This document shows positions 52,337 to 62,038 of a DNA stretch of 64,000 nucleotides, one piece after another (position 1 is the first letter of the stretch; every line of letters begins with the position of its first letter). This stretch comes from Gammaproteobacteria bacterium. Lineage in GTDB: Bacteria; Pseudomonadota; Gammaproteobacteria; SZUA-229. Where the stretch lies: the NCBI GenBank assembly GCA_029881795.1, contig JAOULX010000002.1, positions 1-64,000 on the forward strand. The letters are read 5' to 3'. Below the pieces are notes generated by a model. It was not told the DNA's origin and searched no databases. It saw only the letters and a program-made list of their open reading frames with translations. A program made the translations under genes and the position numbers.

Positions 52337-53599
52337 GTGTCAAAAAAACAGCTGAGTCTGGAAAAATTTAAAGTGCTGTTGAATCATTATAATGATGGCG
52401 TCTTTCTGATTGAAGAGGGTTGCTTCGTTTTTGTTAATTCAGTGTTTGCCAGTCTTGTTAATTGCCCTGCTCATGAAATCATCGGGCAGCCCTTTAGTTC
52501 TTTTGTTTATCCGGATGATCTTGATAAAGTCGTTCATTATTATAATGCCCGTCTTGCCGGAGAGGATGTTCCTCAGGAATATGAGTTTCGACTGAAGAAT
52601 AAGCAAGGCGAAGCAGTTGATATCCTGATTAACGTCGGTGTGTATATTGATGAAGATGGTGAAAAAACATCAATAGGTACAATCAAGGATTTAAGCGAAT
52701 CAAAACGCACAATGCGGGATCTTGCGCGCTCGCGCAGTGATATCGAATCCATACTTAACAATATGCCGGATGTGTTTTATCGCACTGATACAGAGGGACT
52801 GATTAGTCTGATGTCACCATCAGTAACCGATGTGCTGGGATATGAACCGGAAGAGATGCTAGGTCAGCCACTGGCTAGCTTTTATTGCACACCTGCAGAT
52901 CGTGAAAAGATCCTTTTAGAATTAAACAAAGATCAGGGTAAGGCATTTCAGGTAGAAGCCTGCTTAAAACATAAAGACGGCTCCAGCCGCTGGATTCTGA
53001 CTAACGCCTATATACGAAAAGATTTTGACGGTAATGCTATCGGTGTTGAAGGGATTGCCAGAGATATCACTGAACGCAAAGCTGTGGAGCAGCGCTTACT
53101 TAAATTTGCTCGGTATGATGACCTGACACAGATTTATAACCGAAGAGTGTTTTATACAGAAGCTGAAAAACAAATCGAAATAGCCCATCGTTACCACCGG
53201 CCTGCTGCCGTGTTAATGCTTGATCTTGATAATTTTAAACAAGTGAATGATCGCTACGGGCATCATAGTGGTGACGAAGTGCTGAAACACTTTATTCGTA
53301 TCTGTAAAGACAGTGTTAGACAAACTGATTTTTTAGGACGTACTGGTGGTGAAGAGTTTGCGGTTTTTTCCCCTGAAACAGACCTTGAAGATGCCTTGTT
53401 GTTAGCTGAAAGAATTAACGAGCATACATCAGCCAGCAGCCTTGTTGTTGACGCCAAGACCATTCAATACACGGTTTCTATTGGTGTTGCAATTTTGGTT
53501 AAAACCACAGATAACATCGATGTGCTGTTATCGAATGCGGATAAAGCGCTATATGAGGCGAAAGCAGCTGGCCGAAACTGTGTCAGGGCTTATCAATAA
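52337..53599 (+). CDS. PAS-PAS-GGDEF diguanylate cyclase
   Basis: 420 residues from a GTG start with AGGGA upstream. Two PAS domains (about 10-125 and 130-252, the second with DVFYRTDTEGLISLMSPSV and a PAC ending ARDITERK), then GGDEF (about 258-418). The active site is GGEEF (337-341), with an I-site RQTD five residues before it and metal Asp in MLDLDNFKQVND. No membrane segment, so it is cytosolic. It should make c-di-GMP in response to a PAS-sensed signal; the cofactor is unknown. No linked genes. Confidence 0.93.
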   Translation: MSKKQLSLEKFKVLLNHYNDGVFLIEEGCFVFVNSVFASLVNCPAHEIIGQPFSSFVYPDDLDKVVHYYNARLAGEDVPQEYEFRLKNKQGEAVDILINVGVYIDEDGEKTSIGTIKDLSESKRTMRDLARSRSDIESILNNMPDVFYRTDTEGLISLMSPSVTDVLGYEPEEMLGQPLASFYCTPADREKILLELNKDQGKAFQVEACLKHKDGSSRWILTNAYIRKDFDGNAIGVEGIARDITERKAVEQRLLKFARYDDLTQIYNRRVFYTEAEKQIEIAHRYHRPAAVLMLDLDNFKQVNDRYGHHSGDEVLKHFIRICKDSVRQTDFLGRTGGEEFAVFSPETDLEDALLLAERINEHTSASSLVVDAKTIQYTVSIGVAILVKTTDNIDVLLSNADKALYEAKAAGRNCVRAYQ

Positions 53600-53647
53600 T
53601 AAATTTCAGTCAGTCACAAATGATTGGATTGAGTATTTTTAACTTGT

Positions 53648-53675
53648 ATAAAAAAAGGCGGCCAGTTGGCCGCCT
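53648..53675 (-). terminator. Terminator of the 707-residue secreted protein gene
   Basis: AGGCGGCC-AGTT-GGCCGCCT, followed on the minus strand by TTTTTTATA; no T run on the plus strand. It sits about 30 bases past the stop of the minus-strand gene. Confidence 0.85.
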
Positions 53676-53706
53676 AAAACTGTACTGGTTTAACCAATAC
53701 TTCTTT

Positions 53707-55830
53707 TTATTTCAGTTTAACACCTAAGCCTAAAGAACGTCCGTCTTGACCATTTACATCCAGACTATCCGGGTCGAAGAAGGTAATGGCTTTTCCGTCA
53801 GCGGATGGAAAAATAGCAACGTGATGTTGCGTTGGTGTAGCCGGATCATAAACCACCATTGCATCAACTACTTTACCGCCATTAGCCACACAGTTTGGAT
53901 CTATTACCTCTAAACGGTTATAGGTTGCAGGAGTGGTTGCAGGAAGAACTTCCGTTACACCAATACAGGCACTTAGAATATCCCAGCCAATCGTGCTTAC
54001 ATCAGTGTTAATACGGTTCAGGTTATCGATATTAGAGATGACAACTGATCCAGTGCCGTCTGCATTAAAGGTGACTTCACCTGAACTGCCGCCAAAGCTT
54101 GAGTTGCCACTACTGAGGTTATCCCAAAGGCCACCAATATAATAGGTACCTGCCAGACTAGTCATTGTGTGAACACCTGTGCCAGCCAGTTGTACCATAA
54201 TATTAAAACTGAAGTTTTTCTGGTAGCGATCAACGCTGAACTCGGTTCTACCTGGGTCACCAACACTTAAATCACTGAAACGATAATCATATTCACCTGC
54301 ACCGGTCATAATAGCGACCTGGCCAGAAGGTGAAACTGCCATCCAGTTATCAAGCTGTGGTCCAACCATGCCAGCGCCATCTGCAAAACCACTGAGAAAT
54401 GCTGAGAAATCACCCGACATAGTTTCATCTGATTGATAAGCCGTACTAGTAGATGTTGTTAAATCAGGATCTTGAACCTCAAGTTTAGCGCCGATGGTCG
54501 CAATCGATGCATTGATGATGTTGGTAGCATCTAACCAACCGATCGAGCCATGGTAATAACTATTTAATTTTTCATCACCATTCTCACCAAGGCCATCGGC
54601 TCCACTTCCGACAGAGTCATCACGACCTACTTCGATCATGTACTGATTCCAGGAGTAGGTATTAGCCGGCATGGTAGAAAGCCCAGCTGCTACCTTCACG
54701 CCCATCGTCAGGTTAATGCCATCAGACGTATCACCAACAACCAGTGTTTGATAATCATCGCTGATAGCGCCTTGTATGGGGGTGCCACCGGTCGGTAATA
54801 TAGTCAGGCGGTTATTTGCATCGACATGATAGCTACCTACAACTGTTGGCGTCGCATCAACACCTGGAGCTGCCATAAAACTTTCATCACTTCCGCCAAA
54901 TACGGCAGAAAAGCGCTGGTAACCTGGTTCGCGCAAAAATGAAATTGTGCCGGCTCCAGCGCTATCAGGTGTACTCATATTAAGTTTCATACCCCAGCGC
55001 ATTTCGCGGGTGGTTTTAGAGCGGATTTGAGCCTGGTATTTTGGACCATCAGTCGCATCATTTAGCAGAACCTCATAAACCGAGGTGCCATTAACAATTT
55101 GAGGGGGAATCATTTGGCCAGTGCTAATGGCTGTTGTGGGCCATGCGCCCGAAAGAAACTGTCCAACTGTATAATTTGACTTCGCTTCAAACCAGGGGCT
55201 ATGCATGCTGGTTCCAACTAACCAGTAATCGCCACCAGTAAATGTAGTCGCTGCAGGAGGCTGTACATAACTGCTAACGGCAAATGTTGGGGCATCGATT
55301 GAAGCTGCACCAGCTACACAGTTTAATGTGCCTGCGGTATTAAACTGCACGGTGACATCTGTAGTACCATTGGCTTCTACAACCACCGGTGCGTTCATGA
55401 AGAATGGATGTGCTGCCGTGCCGTTTGCATACCAGCCGGTTGAGCCTGGTGTGGCTGCATCGCCAGTTGCAAAAGAAATGGTGACTTGGTCAGTCGAAGC
55501 AAGGCTGCTATCAATCAGGCTTTGCTGGTTATTGACAGTACTACAAGGTGCATCAGGCGTGCCTGATACAAGTATTTCATTTTTTAATGTAAAACGAAAA
55601 CGGTTATAGCTGCCAACATTAACATCTGGGTCGTTTCCAAAGGCGCCATCGCCGGATACCAGTTCAGCTGATACACCAGCTGTGTCGTCTAAAATTGTGG
55701 TACAGGCGGTATCGTTACAAACCTCGGTCTTGAATAAAGTGACATTTACAGCGCTCGGGTCAGCTGCTAATGCGCTCCCTAATATGAGGTAACTGGCTGA
55801 TGCTGTCAGCAGAGTATTAAGTTTTTTCAT
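53707..55830 (-). CDS. Large secreted protein of unknown function
   Basis: 707 residues. The signal peptide ends ILGSALAADP. The mature chain is Thr/Ser/Gly/Asp-rich and predicted beta, with repeated motifs such as GDYWLVGTS, GTYYIGGLWDNL and FNADGTGSVVIS, and a C-terminus GQDGRSLGLGVKLK. Only about seven Cys, some in pairs near the N-terminus (CNDTACTT). No catalytic or transport motif was recognised. The N-terminal region has mainly domain-like repeats of a secreted calyx or adhesin type, which is a guess. In operon with the tiny lipoprotein at 55878; a strong terminator follows. Confidence 0.6.
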   Translation of the reverse strand: MKKLNTLLTASASYLILGSALAADPSAVNVTLFKTEVCNDTACTTILDDTAGVSAELVSGDGAFGNDPDVNVGSYNRFRFTLKNEILVSGTPDAPCSTVNNQQSLIDSSLASTDQVTISFATGDAATPGSTGWYANGTAAHPFFMNAPVVVEANGTTDVTVQFNTAGTLNCVAGAASIDAPTFAVSSYVQPPAATTFTGGDYWLVGTSMHSPWFEAKSNYTVGQFLSGAWPTTAISTGQMIPPQIVNGTSVYEVLLNDATDGPKYQAQIRSKTTREMRWGMKLNMSTPDSAGAGTISFLREPGYQRFSAVFGGSDESFMAAPGVDATPTVVGSYHVDANNRLTILPTGGTPIQGAISDDYQTLVVGDTSDGINLTMGVKVAAGLSTMPANTYSWNQYMIEVGRDDSVGSGADGLGENGDEKLNSYYHGSIGWLDATNIINASIATIGAKLEVQDPDLTTSTSTAYQSDETMSGDFSAFLSGFADGAGMVGPQLDNWMAVSPSGQVAIMTGAGEYDYRFSDLSVGDPGRTEFSVDRYQKNFSFNIMVQLAGTGVHTMTSLAGTYYIGGLWDNLSSGNSSFGGSSGEVTFNADGTGSVVISNIDNLNRINTDVSTIGWDILSACIGVTEVLPATTPATYNRLEVIDPNCVANGGKVVDAMVVYDPATPTQHHVAIFPSADGKAITFFDPDSLDVNGQDGRSLGLGVKLK

Positions 55831-55877
55831 TATTTAATCCTTAAAATATTTGTTGAGTCGTATTTAGCAACCAAGGC

Positions 55878-56024
55878 TTACTGATTGCTTTTGGCTTTAA
55901 TCGAAACCGTGCCTTTTAAACTGGCATTGTTGTTACCGCCAGATGAACCTGAACTGCAAGCACCGAGTGACATCAGGCCTGCGATAGTCAGAGTGACAAA
56001 AATGATTTTTAGGTTACGTGTCAT
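55878..56024 (-). CDS. Tiny lipoprotein
   Basis: 48 residues from ATG 56024, with GGGGAA about six bases upstream. MTRNLKIIFVTLTIAGLMSLGAC is a clear lipoprotein signal (lipobox LGAC), leaving a mature peptide of only about 26 residues (SSGSSGGNNNASLKGTVSIKAKSNQ). It could be a genuine small lipoprotein or the stub of a longer gene ending in a premature stop. The next gene downstream is the secreted 707-residue protein, 47 bp away. Confidence 0.6.
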   Translation of the reverse strand: MTRNLKIIFVTLTIAGLMSLGACSSGSSGGNNNASLKGTVSIKAKSNQ

Positions 56025-56063
56025 GTTAAATTCCCCATGTAGATGTAAAAAAGTTGTGTCCAA

Positions 56064-56428
56064 AATGTTTCTGTCTAAATTTATAGTTGACGATTCAATC
56101 TTTGTATAGGCCGCCTATCAGAATCTACCTTATAAACACCAGGTCTATTGGAGCGCTTGATATAGCGGGCTTAAAGGCTCAAAACCTTAAGCTGATGGCA
56201 GCTTTTACAAAGCTAGTTGTAGATAGATATAACTAGAGCGGCAGGATGAAGTGTTAAAAGATCAAGATAAATGGCGGTATTTCTTAGCTGTTAAATTGAC
56301 AATATAACGATGCCGAAGTGTGATTTTGTGAAGTGCTTATCATGGTCTGGCGTGTGCTTGAGAAAATAGTTTTCTTCGGCGAAGTGATAAAACACATGAC
56401 TCAGGAGCGGAGGACGTTCGCTTAATGA
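56064..56428. other. Intergenic region, no gene seen
   Basis: 365 bp between the small lipoprotein and the S41 protease genes. It must hold the promoter of the minus-strand lipoprotein gene. No ORF, RNA gene or striking repeat was recognised. Confidence 0.4.
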
Positions 56429-57811
56429 TTAATATAAGCCGTGCATGGCATGATCGACGCTTGTATTTTGTTTAGTCGTTGATAGATTTCGATAACGGAT
56501 GTGTTTGTTATAAGCGACATTGCAGGCACCTTTTTGCATGTAATCGATGGCGCTGGCAATAGAGTTTTCCTGGCTGTCACCTAATGAGTAGTTGAGATTA
56601 TCAGTGGCTTCACAGAAATTTTGTAAGCCGGTAAAGCCAGGACCGATACCGTTGTAATAGCCGCCTTCATTATCGGCATTTCTGATTTCAAAATTAAGTG
56701 CTGATAATGTTTTGCCACAGGCGTTGAGCGGATTGGAACCGGCCGGTTTACCACAGCTGGTGCTGCCAATGACGATGACATCAATATTGTTGCTTGGTAG
56801 TAACGCATTAATAACCAGTTCACTGGCAGAACAGCTGGCGCCGCTGGTAATAAAAAAGACCCGACTAAGTCCTAGTGATTCGGTAACCGACTGAAAATGT
56901 AAGGTGTTGCTGAGGCCGTTATAGCCGAGCGGATTATCATTATAAACAAGTCGTGTAAAGACACTGCCTGCTGTAGCATCACCGCCAATAAGGTTGCCAA
57001 GGTGGTGTGCGGTAGTCACCGAGCCGCCGCCGTTATATCGCAAATCGACAATCAGTTCGTTAACCTGATTAGTTTTAAAGTTTGAAAATTCTGTGTTGAG
57101 ATCTGTTACCGAGTTTGAGCCAAGAAAATTTGTGAAATGAAGATAGCCAATTTTATGACTGCCATTTGTAATAATGTTGGATTGCTGTGTGCTATGTATG
57201 CTGACAAAATCTTTAGTGACTGTATAGCTCTGCTGTGTGGTATCAGGGTGCTGGATCAGTAACGCGACGCTGGTACCGACTTCATCGGCGCCCCAGGCAT
57301 TGTCCCAGTCTTGCCCTGACAGACCATTTGCGCTGATTCCATTAATACTAACAATCTGATCGCCACGCCGAATGCCGGCAGTGTAGGCGGGGGAACCTTC
57401 AAAGGCAAAAGCCACCATCACATCAGCAGACAGCACATCAGTGAGTATACGCAGACCAGTGCCTAGAAAAACGCCATCAGCATAAAGCTGGTTAAATGTG
57501 GCGCTATCACTGATATGGCTGAAGCGGTCTTGGGTATTCGGCAGGTATTTCAGCTGTTCAAGTAACGCATTGGGTGTGGGGTAAGAGGTCAGGTCTCTTG
57601 GATTGATGTTGTTGTTAGGGTCAACCATGTCATACCAAAAATAATAACGTTTCATGGTGTCGTAGACATACTGATTATAATCTTCATCGCTGCAAGAGTT
57701 TGGTGCTGGGAGACTGGGCGTATTGTTATTGTTTGATGAGCTGCAGGCATGCAACAGGGTGAGCATGAGGAAAACTAATAATGTATGTATGATTCTCATT
57801 AACTTCAGCAT
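56429..57811 (-). CDS. S41-family (C-terminal-processing-type) lipoprotein protease
   Basis: 460 residues. Lipoprotein signal with lipobox LHAC; the start may be ATG 57811 or the internal Met at 57799. PDZ domain at about 120-200 (FEGSPAYTAGIRRGDQIVSING). The S41 catalytic part has the nucleophilic Ser in SGASCSASELVINAL and the general-base Lys in TSCGKPAGSNP, both present. N-terminal helical domain (SDEDYNQYVYDTMKRYYFWYDMV). It degrades or trims secreted or envelope proteins. Not a classical Prc: too short, and no TM. Confidence 0.88.
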   Translation of the reverse strand: MLKLMRIIHTLLVFLMLTLLHACSSSNNNNTPSLPAPNSCSDEDYNQYVYDTMKRYYFWYDMVDPNNNINPRDLTSYPTPNALLEQLKYLPNTQDRFSHISDSATFNQLYADGVFLGTGLRILTDVLSADVMVAFAFEGSPAYTAGIRRGDQIVSINGISANGLSGQDWDNAWGADEVGTSVALLIQHPDTTQQSYTVTKDFVSIHSTQQSNIITNGSHKIGYLHFTNFLGSNSVTDLNTEFSNFKTNQVNELIVDLRYNGGGSVTTAHHLGNLIGGDATAGSVFTRLVYNDNPLGYNGLSNTLHFQSVTESLGLSRVFFITSGASCSASELVINALLPSNNIDVIVIGSTSCGKPAGSNPLNACGKTLSALNFEIRNADNEGGYYNGIGPGFTGLQNFCEATDNLNYSLGDSQENSIASAIDYMQKGACNVAYNKHIRYRNLSTTKQNTSVDHAMHGLY

Positions 57812-57951
57812 GGCTCCGTTGTGTTGAAGAGTTACAGTAGCATATTCCAGATGTTTAGAAAAAGGCGTTATAAGTATTTACTGGTTTAGATTGTTTTGTG
57901 CTTGATGTGGATTATAAAGTTATCAGTTGTACGCAACGCATTTAAAAAAAT

Positions 57952-59298
57952 CTACACCAAAAACAATGAAGCCAGTCCAAGAAAAGATAACAAGCCCACA
58001 ATATCGGTTACGGTTGTTAAGATCACTGAGCCTGCAATTGCAGGATCTATTTTCATGCGTCGTAAGATTAACGGAATGGCAACGCCTGAAAATGCTGCAA
58101 AAAATAAATTGATGGTGATTGCTGCGGCTATAATGTAACCAATTTTAATGTTCTGAAACCAGAATCCGGCAATCAGTGCAACAACAAGCGCCCAAAGCAA
58201 ACCGTTAATCAGTCCTACAAATATTTCTTTGGTAAACAGATAATTGATGTTTTTTGCGGTGACTTGTTCCAGTGCCATTCCGCGTATGACTAAGGTCAGC
58301 GTTTGAGTTCCTGCGATACCGCCCATGCTGGCAACAATGTTCATTAACACGGCGACAGTGACGACCTGTGCAATCGTGGCTTCAAACTGATCGACAACCC
58401 ATGAGGCCATGAACGCGGTAAGTAAATTAATGCCTAACCAGATTGCACGTCGCTTTGCACTGGGCAGTGCTTTGGCAAACAGGTCGGTTTCTTCTGTTAA
58501 ACCGGCCATACCCATCATGGAGTGTTCGGCATCTTCACGGATAACGTCGACCACGTCATCGATGGTGATTCGGCCAAGCAGTTTGTTGTTTTCATCAACC
58601 ACCGGTGCGCTGATAAGATCCTGTGTTTCAAATATTTTTGCAACTGCGGTGTCAGTGGTATTGGCGGATATGGCTTCAATTTTTGAGTCCATTACTTCGT
58701 AAACGCTGACATCCGGCAAACTGGTTAGTAAAGTAGTGAGGGGCAATATGCCCAGATAGTTATCGTTGCCATCGACTACGATTAAACTGTCGGTTTGGCT
58801 TGGCAGTTCACCGCGCCGTCGCAGATAACGCAGTACCACATCCAGTGTAACCTGTGAGCGAATGGTGATGGTGTCGATATTCATCAGACCACCGGCGCTG
58901 TCTTCCGGGTAGGCCAGAACTTTATCCAGTCGTTTACGTTGCTGGGCATCAAGTGACTGTATGATCTGATCGGTTAATTTGTTCGGCAGCGATTGCAGAA
59001 AGTCAGCGAGGTCGTCGGTGTCAAGGTTGTCAGTAACGGCAGCCAGATCTTCTGGCTTCATATTGCTCATCAGCCGGTGCTGAACTTCATCACCGACTTC
59101 AACCAGAACCTCACCTTCGCGTTCATGGTCCAGCAGATCCCAAATGATTTGACCTTCTTTGGGTGGCAGTGATTCAATCAGGTGAGCGATTTCACCGGCT
59201 TTCAGGCTGTTGAGAAGTGTCTGTGCATAACGAAGCCCGCCGCTTTCAATCGACTGCAGTAAATCATTATAGGCTTGCTGAGTTGAGCTCTCTGACAT
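57952..59298 (-). CDS. mgtE: Magnesium transporter MgtE
   Basis: 448 residues. The N-terminal helical MgtE domain (residues 1-130) and CBS pair (about 135-255) form the Mg-sensing cytosolic part. PEDSAGGLMN is the domain boundary motif. The C-terminal five TM helices carry the pore segment GIAGTQTLTLVIRGMALEQV. Dimeric Mg2+ channel in the inner membrane. Lies at the end of the regulatory PTS cluster, an arrangement known in beta- and gammaproteobacteria with hprK-type PTS. The gap to EI is 102 bp. Confidence 0.95.
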   Translation of the reverse strand: MSESSTQQAYNDLLQSIESGGLRYAQTLLNSLKAGEIAHLIESLPPKEGQIIWDLLDHEREGEVLVEVGDEVQHRLMSNMKPEDLAAVTDNLDTDDLADFLQSLPNKLTDQIIQSLDAQQRKRLDKVLAYPEDSAGGLMNIDTITIRSQVTLDVVLRYLRRRGELPSQTDSLIVVDGNDNYLGILPLTTLLTSLPDVSVYEVMDSKIEAISANTTDTAVAKIFETQDLISAPVVDENNKLLGRITIDDVVDVIREDAEHSMMGMAGLTEETDLFAKALPSAKRRAIWLGINLLTAFMASWVVDQFEATIAQVVTVAVLMNIVASMGGIAGTQTLTLVIRGMALEQVTAKNINYLFTKEIFVGLINGLLWALVVALIAGFWFQNIKIGYIIAAAITINLFFAAFSGVAIPLILRRMKIDPAIAGSVILTTVTDIVGLLSFLGLASLFLV

Positions 59299-59400
59299 AA
59301 TGGTAATAGTATTAATAAGTTACAGAATATTCTTGGTGTAAATAGTTTAGCTGATTTTAAGCGCCAGTTGGGCTGTATTTAAGATTATTTTTACAGGTTG

Positions 59401-61164
59401 TCAGCCATGCAATTTAAGCTGTTCCTGATGCGGGTTATTGTTAAGCTGATTAACCGCTTGGGCAATGTCGAAATGATGGTGCAGATTAAGAATCTCGCAG
59501 ACATCATTTTGCAGTCTTGAAATATCGGCATTGATGATGATGGATTTGATTTCGAGCAAGGCGGTGGCGGGCACACTGAAATATTTCAGCCCCATGCCTA
59601 ATAAAAGACGTGTGTACATTGCATCGCTGGCCATTTCACCACACATTGACACGGGTATGCCGGCATTGTGTCCGGCTTTTAAGATGATATCTATCAAACG
59701 CAGTACTGAAGGGTGTAACGGGTCATACAGATAACTGACCTCATCATCAATACGATCAAGCGCCAGCGTGTACTGAATTAAATCGTTGGTGCCGATAGAA
59801 AGAAAATCAAGCCGTTCAGCAAAGGTATGTGCGGCCAGAGCGGCAGCTGGTACTTCGATCATTGCGCCGACGGGTATATTTTTATCGTAGGCTTGTCGTT
59901 TCAGATCAAGTTCGGCCTTGGCTTGCTTGAGTAAGAGTTGTATCTGATCAATCTCTGCATGATTGGTCAGCATCGGTATCATCATTCTGACCGGGCCGTA
60001 TGCCGAGGCCCGCAGAATCGCTTTGAGTTGCATAATGAAATTTTCAGGGTGTTTCAGACAACGCCGGATAGCACGCAAACCCATCGCGGGATTATGCGCC
60101 AATGGACCGTGTTGCTGAGTATCTTTCATTTCTTTATCAGCGCCGAGATCGAGTGTTCTGATGGTTAGCGGATTGCCTTTCAGGGCTTTAATGGCTTTCC
60201 GGTATTCGTGGTATTGCTGCTCTTCATCGGGTGCGCTGCCCTTGCTGATAAAAAACATTTCGGTACGGTACAGTCCCACACCGGTTTCGTCGATGCGGCG
60301 CAGGGCTTTAATATCTTCCGGCCGGTCGATATTGCCGTGCAGTGAAATCGTGTGATTATCCTGGGTCACCGCCGGCTGATTGGCGAGCCGTTTGAGATCA
60401 GATTTGCGCTGCTGTTCTTGGCGCTTTAAGGCCTTGAAATGTTTCAGTGACTTGATATCAGGGGCAATGATTAACATGCCGCGTTTGCCATCTAATACGA
60501 CCTGTTCATTAGCATTGATCAGCTGGCGTGCTTTATGGACCCCGACCAGAGCAGGAATGCCCAGACTGCGTGCCAGAATAGCGGTATGCGATAAAGGGCC
60601 ACCGTATTCGGTAATAAAGCCGGCGATTTTCTGATGTTTCATCAGTAAGGTATCTGCCGGGGTTAAATCATCGGCGACAATAACCCGGCCCTTAAGTGAG
60701 TCACCTAGTTGCTGTTGCTGCGGATTTTCGTCACCCAGACAAAGCTGAATACTTCTGACAACGTGATAAATATCATCCTGGCGTGTTTTCAGGTAGTCGT
60801 CGTGCATATTGTTAAAGACGGCGATCAGGCGTTCGCATTGAATTTGCAGCGCCCATTCGGCATTTCGTAACTGTTTGATATGCTTGATTACACCGGCATT
60901 GAGTACCGGGTCGTCTATCATCAGCAGGTGAGTGTCGATAAAGGCAATAATCTCAGCCGGTGTTTTGGCATCGATACGCTTTTTGATGGCACCGAGTTCT
61001 CTCAGTGCAGAGTCTTTGGCCCGGATGTAGCGCTGTATTTCGTCCTCGACCTGATCATCAGTAATCAGATATTCCTGTACTTCCGGTTGCTCACGGTAGA
61101 GCACATAGGCGCTACCAATGCCTATGCCGCGTGAAACGCCGATACCGTGAAGCATTATACTCAT
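59401..61164 (-). CDS. ptsI: Phosphoenolpyruvate-protein phosphotransferase (enzyme I)
   Basis: 587 residues. The N-terminal phosphohistidine His193 lies in ITEYGGPLSHTAILARS. The C-terminal PEP-binding barrel includes FLSIGTNDLIQYTLA and Cys in VSMCGEMAS. It takes phosphate from PEP and passes it to HPr. No GAF domain, so it is plain EI rather than EINtr (PtsP). GGA lies six bases before the ATG. It is part of hprK-rapZ-EIIA-HPr-EI-mgtE. Confidence 0.95.
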   Translation of the reverse strand: MSIMLHGIGVSRGIGIGSAYVLYREQPEVQEYLITDDQVEDEIQRYIRAKDSALRELGAIKKRIDAKTPAEIIAFIDTHLLMIDDPVLNAGVIKHIKQLRNAEWALQIQCERLIAVFNNMHDDYLKTRQDDIYHVVRSIQLCLGDENPQQQQLGDSLKGRVIVADDLTPADTLLMKHQKIAGFITEYGGPLSHTAILARSLGIPALVGVHKARQLINANEQVVLDGKRGMLIIAPDIKSLKHFKALKRQEQQRKSDLKRLANQPAVTQDNHTISLHGNIDRPEDIKALRRIDETGVGLYRTEMFFISKGSAPDEEQQYHEYRKAIKALKGNPLTIRTLDLGADKEMKDTQQHGPLAHNPAMGLRAIRRCLKHPENFIMQLKAILRASAYGPVRMMIPMLTNHAEIDQIQLLLKQAKAELDLKRQAYDKNIPVGAMIEVPAAALAAHTFAERLDFLSIGTNDLIQYTLALDRIDDEVSYLYDPLHPSVLRLIDIILKAGHNAGIPVSMCGEMASDAMYTRLLLGMGLKYFSVPATALLEIKSIIINADISRLQNDVCEILNLHHHFDIAQAVNQLNNNPHQEQLKLHG

Positions 61165-61355
61165 ATAAATTCCATTAATAAGGAGACGAATTTTCCATTA
61201 TGCCTGACAAGATTGTTGGGTTAAAGCAGCTTAAAAATATCCGAATATTAAGTGATTGTGATTAGCGGTTTAAGGGTTTTTGCTAATGTGGCTCGAGTTT
61301 AGCAAAATGGTCCTAATACCACATGGATTCATGATAATAAAATGAGTTGGGGGAC

Positions 61356-61628
61356 TTATTGTTCTTCATCAAAATAATTGTTGATGAGCTGTTCGATTTC
61401 ATCGAGACTTTGCTGGGCATCATCGCCGTCTGCCAGTAGTTTGATACTGGAACCCTGATTCGCGGCTAGCATCATGACACCCATAATGCTTTTGCCATTA
61501 ACGCGCTGTCCGTCTTTCTCTATTTCGATTAGGCTGCTGAATTTCGTTGCGACATTAACCAGTTTAGCGGCGGCACGGGCGTGCAGGCCGAGTTTGTTAA
61601 TAATAGTGACTTCTTTTTCCTGCATCAT
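61356..61628 (-). CDS. ptsH: HPr family phosphocarrier protein
   Basis: 90 residues. Active His in NKLGLHARAA and regulatory Ser in GKSIMGVMML; starting at the second Met gives the canonical His15 and Ser46 numbering. Ser46 would be the target of the HPr kinase encoded upstream. Lies ten bases after the EIIA gene. No sugar permease is encoded nearby, so it likely works as a regulatory phosphocarrier. Confidence 0.95.
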   Translation of the reverse strand: MMQEKEVTIINKLGLHARAAAKLVNVATKFSSLIEIEKDGQRVNGKSIMGVMMLAANQGSSIKLLADGDDAQQSLDEIEQLINNYFDEEQ

Positions 61629-61637
61629 GCTTAAACC

Positions 61638-62024
61638 TTATTGATCAATACGAATGCCTTCGGTAGCACCGGTGGCCGCTTTCTTTGCTAATGTTTCAAG
61701 ATCATCCTGATAGTAGTTCATGGCCCTTATCAGCATGGATAAGTTAAGCCCGGAGACTATGCGAATGTGTTGTTTGTCTTTAAAACGGTAAACCAGATTA
61801 CAGGGGCTGCTGCCGTATAAGTCGGCAAGAATTAAAACGCCATCGCCCTGATCCAGATTGTTAATCATCTTTTCTGTTTCGATCGCCAGCTTATCCAGGT
61901 CGGTATCCATCGCCACTTCAAGAATACTGGTTTTGATTGGATTTGAACCGAGTATGCGAAACGCATTATTCAGTAAAGCCGGTGCGATGCCGGGGTGACT
62001 GACGAGTAATAAGCCGACTTTCAT
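61638..62024 (-). CDS. Mannose-type PTS enzyme IIA domain protein
   Basis: 128 residues. Phosphoryl-accepting His10 in VSHPGIA and the ADLYGSSPCN segment of EIIA-Man. A lone EIIA with no IIB, IIC or IID partner in the window. In related clusters (as in Nitrosomonas-type incomplete PTS) the protein receives phosphate from HPr and acts as a regulator. Small gaps to rapZ (14 bp) and HPr (9 bp) indicate one transcript. The gene is often called ptsA or manX in different annotations, so I do not assign a symbol. Confidence 0.92.
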   Translation of the reverse strand: MKVGLLLVSHPGIAPALLNNAFRILGSNPIKTSILEVAMDTDLDKLAIETEKMINNLDQGDGVLILADLYGSSPCNLVYRFKDKQHIRIVSGLNLSMLIRAMNYYQDDLETLAKKAATGATEGIRIDQ

Positions 62025-62038
62025 TTTACAAACTCCGC

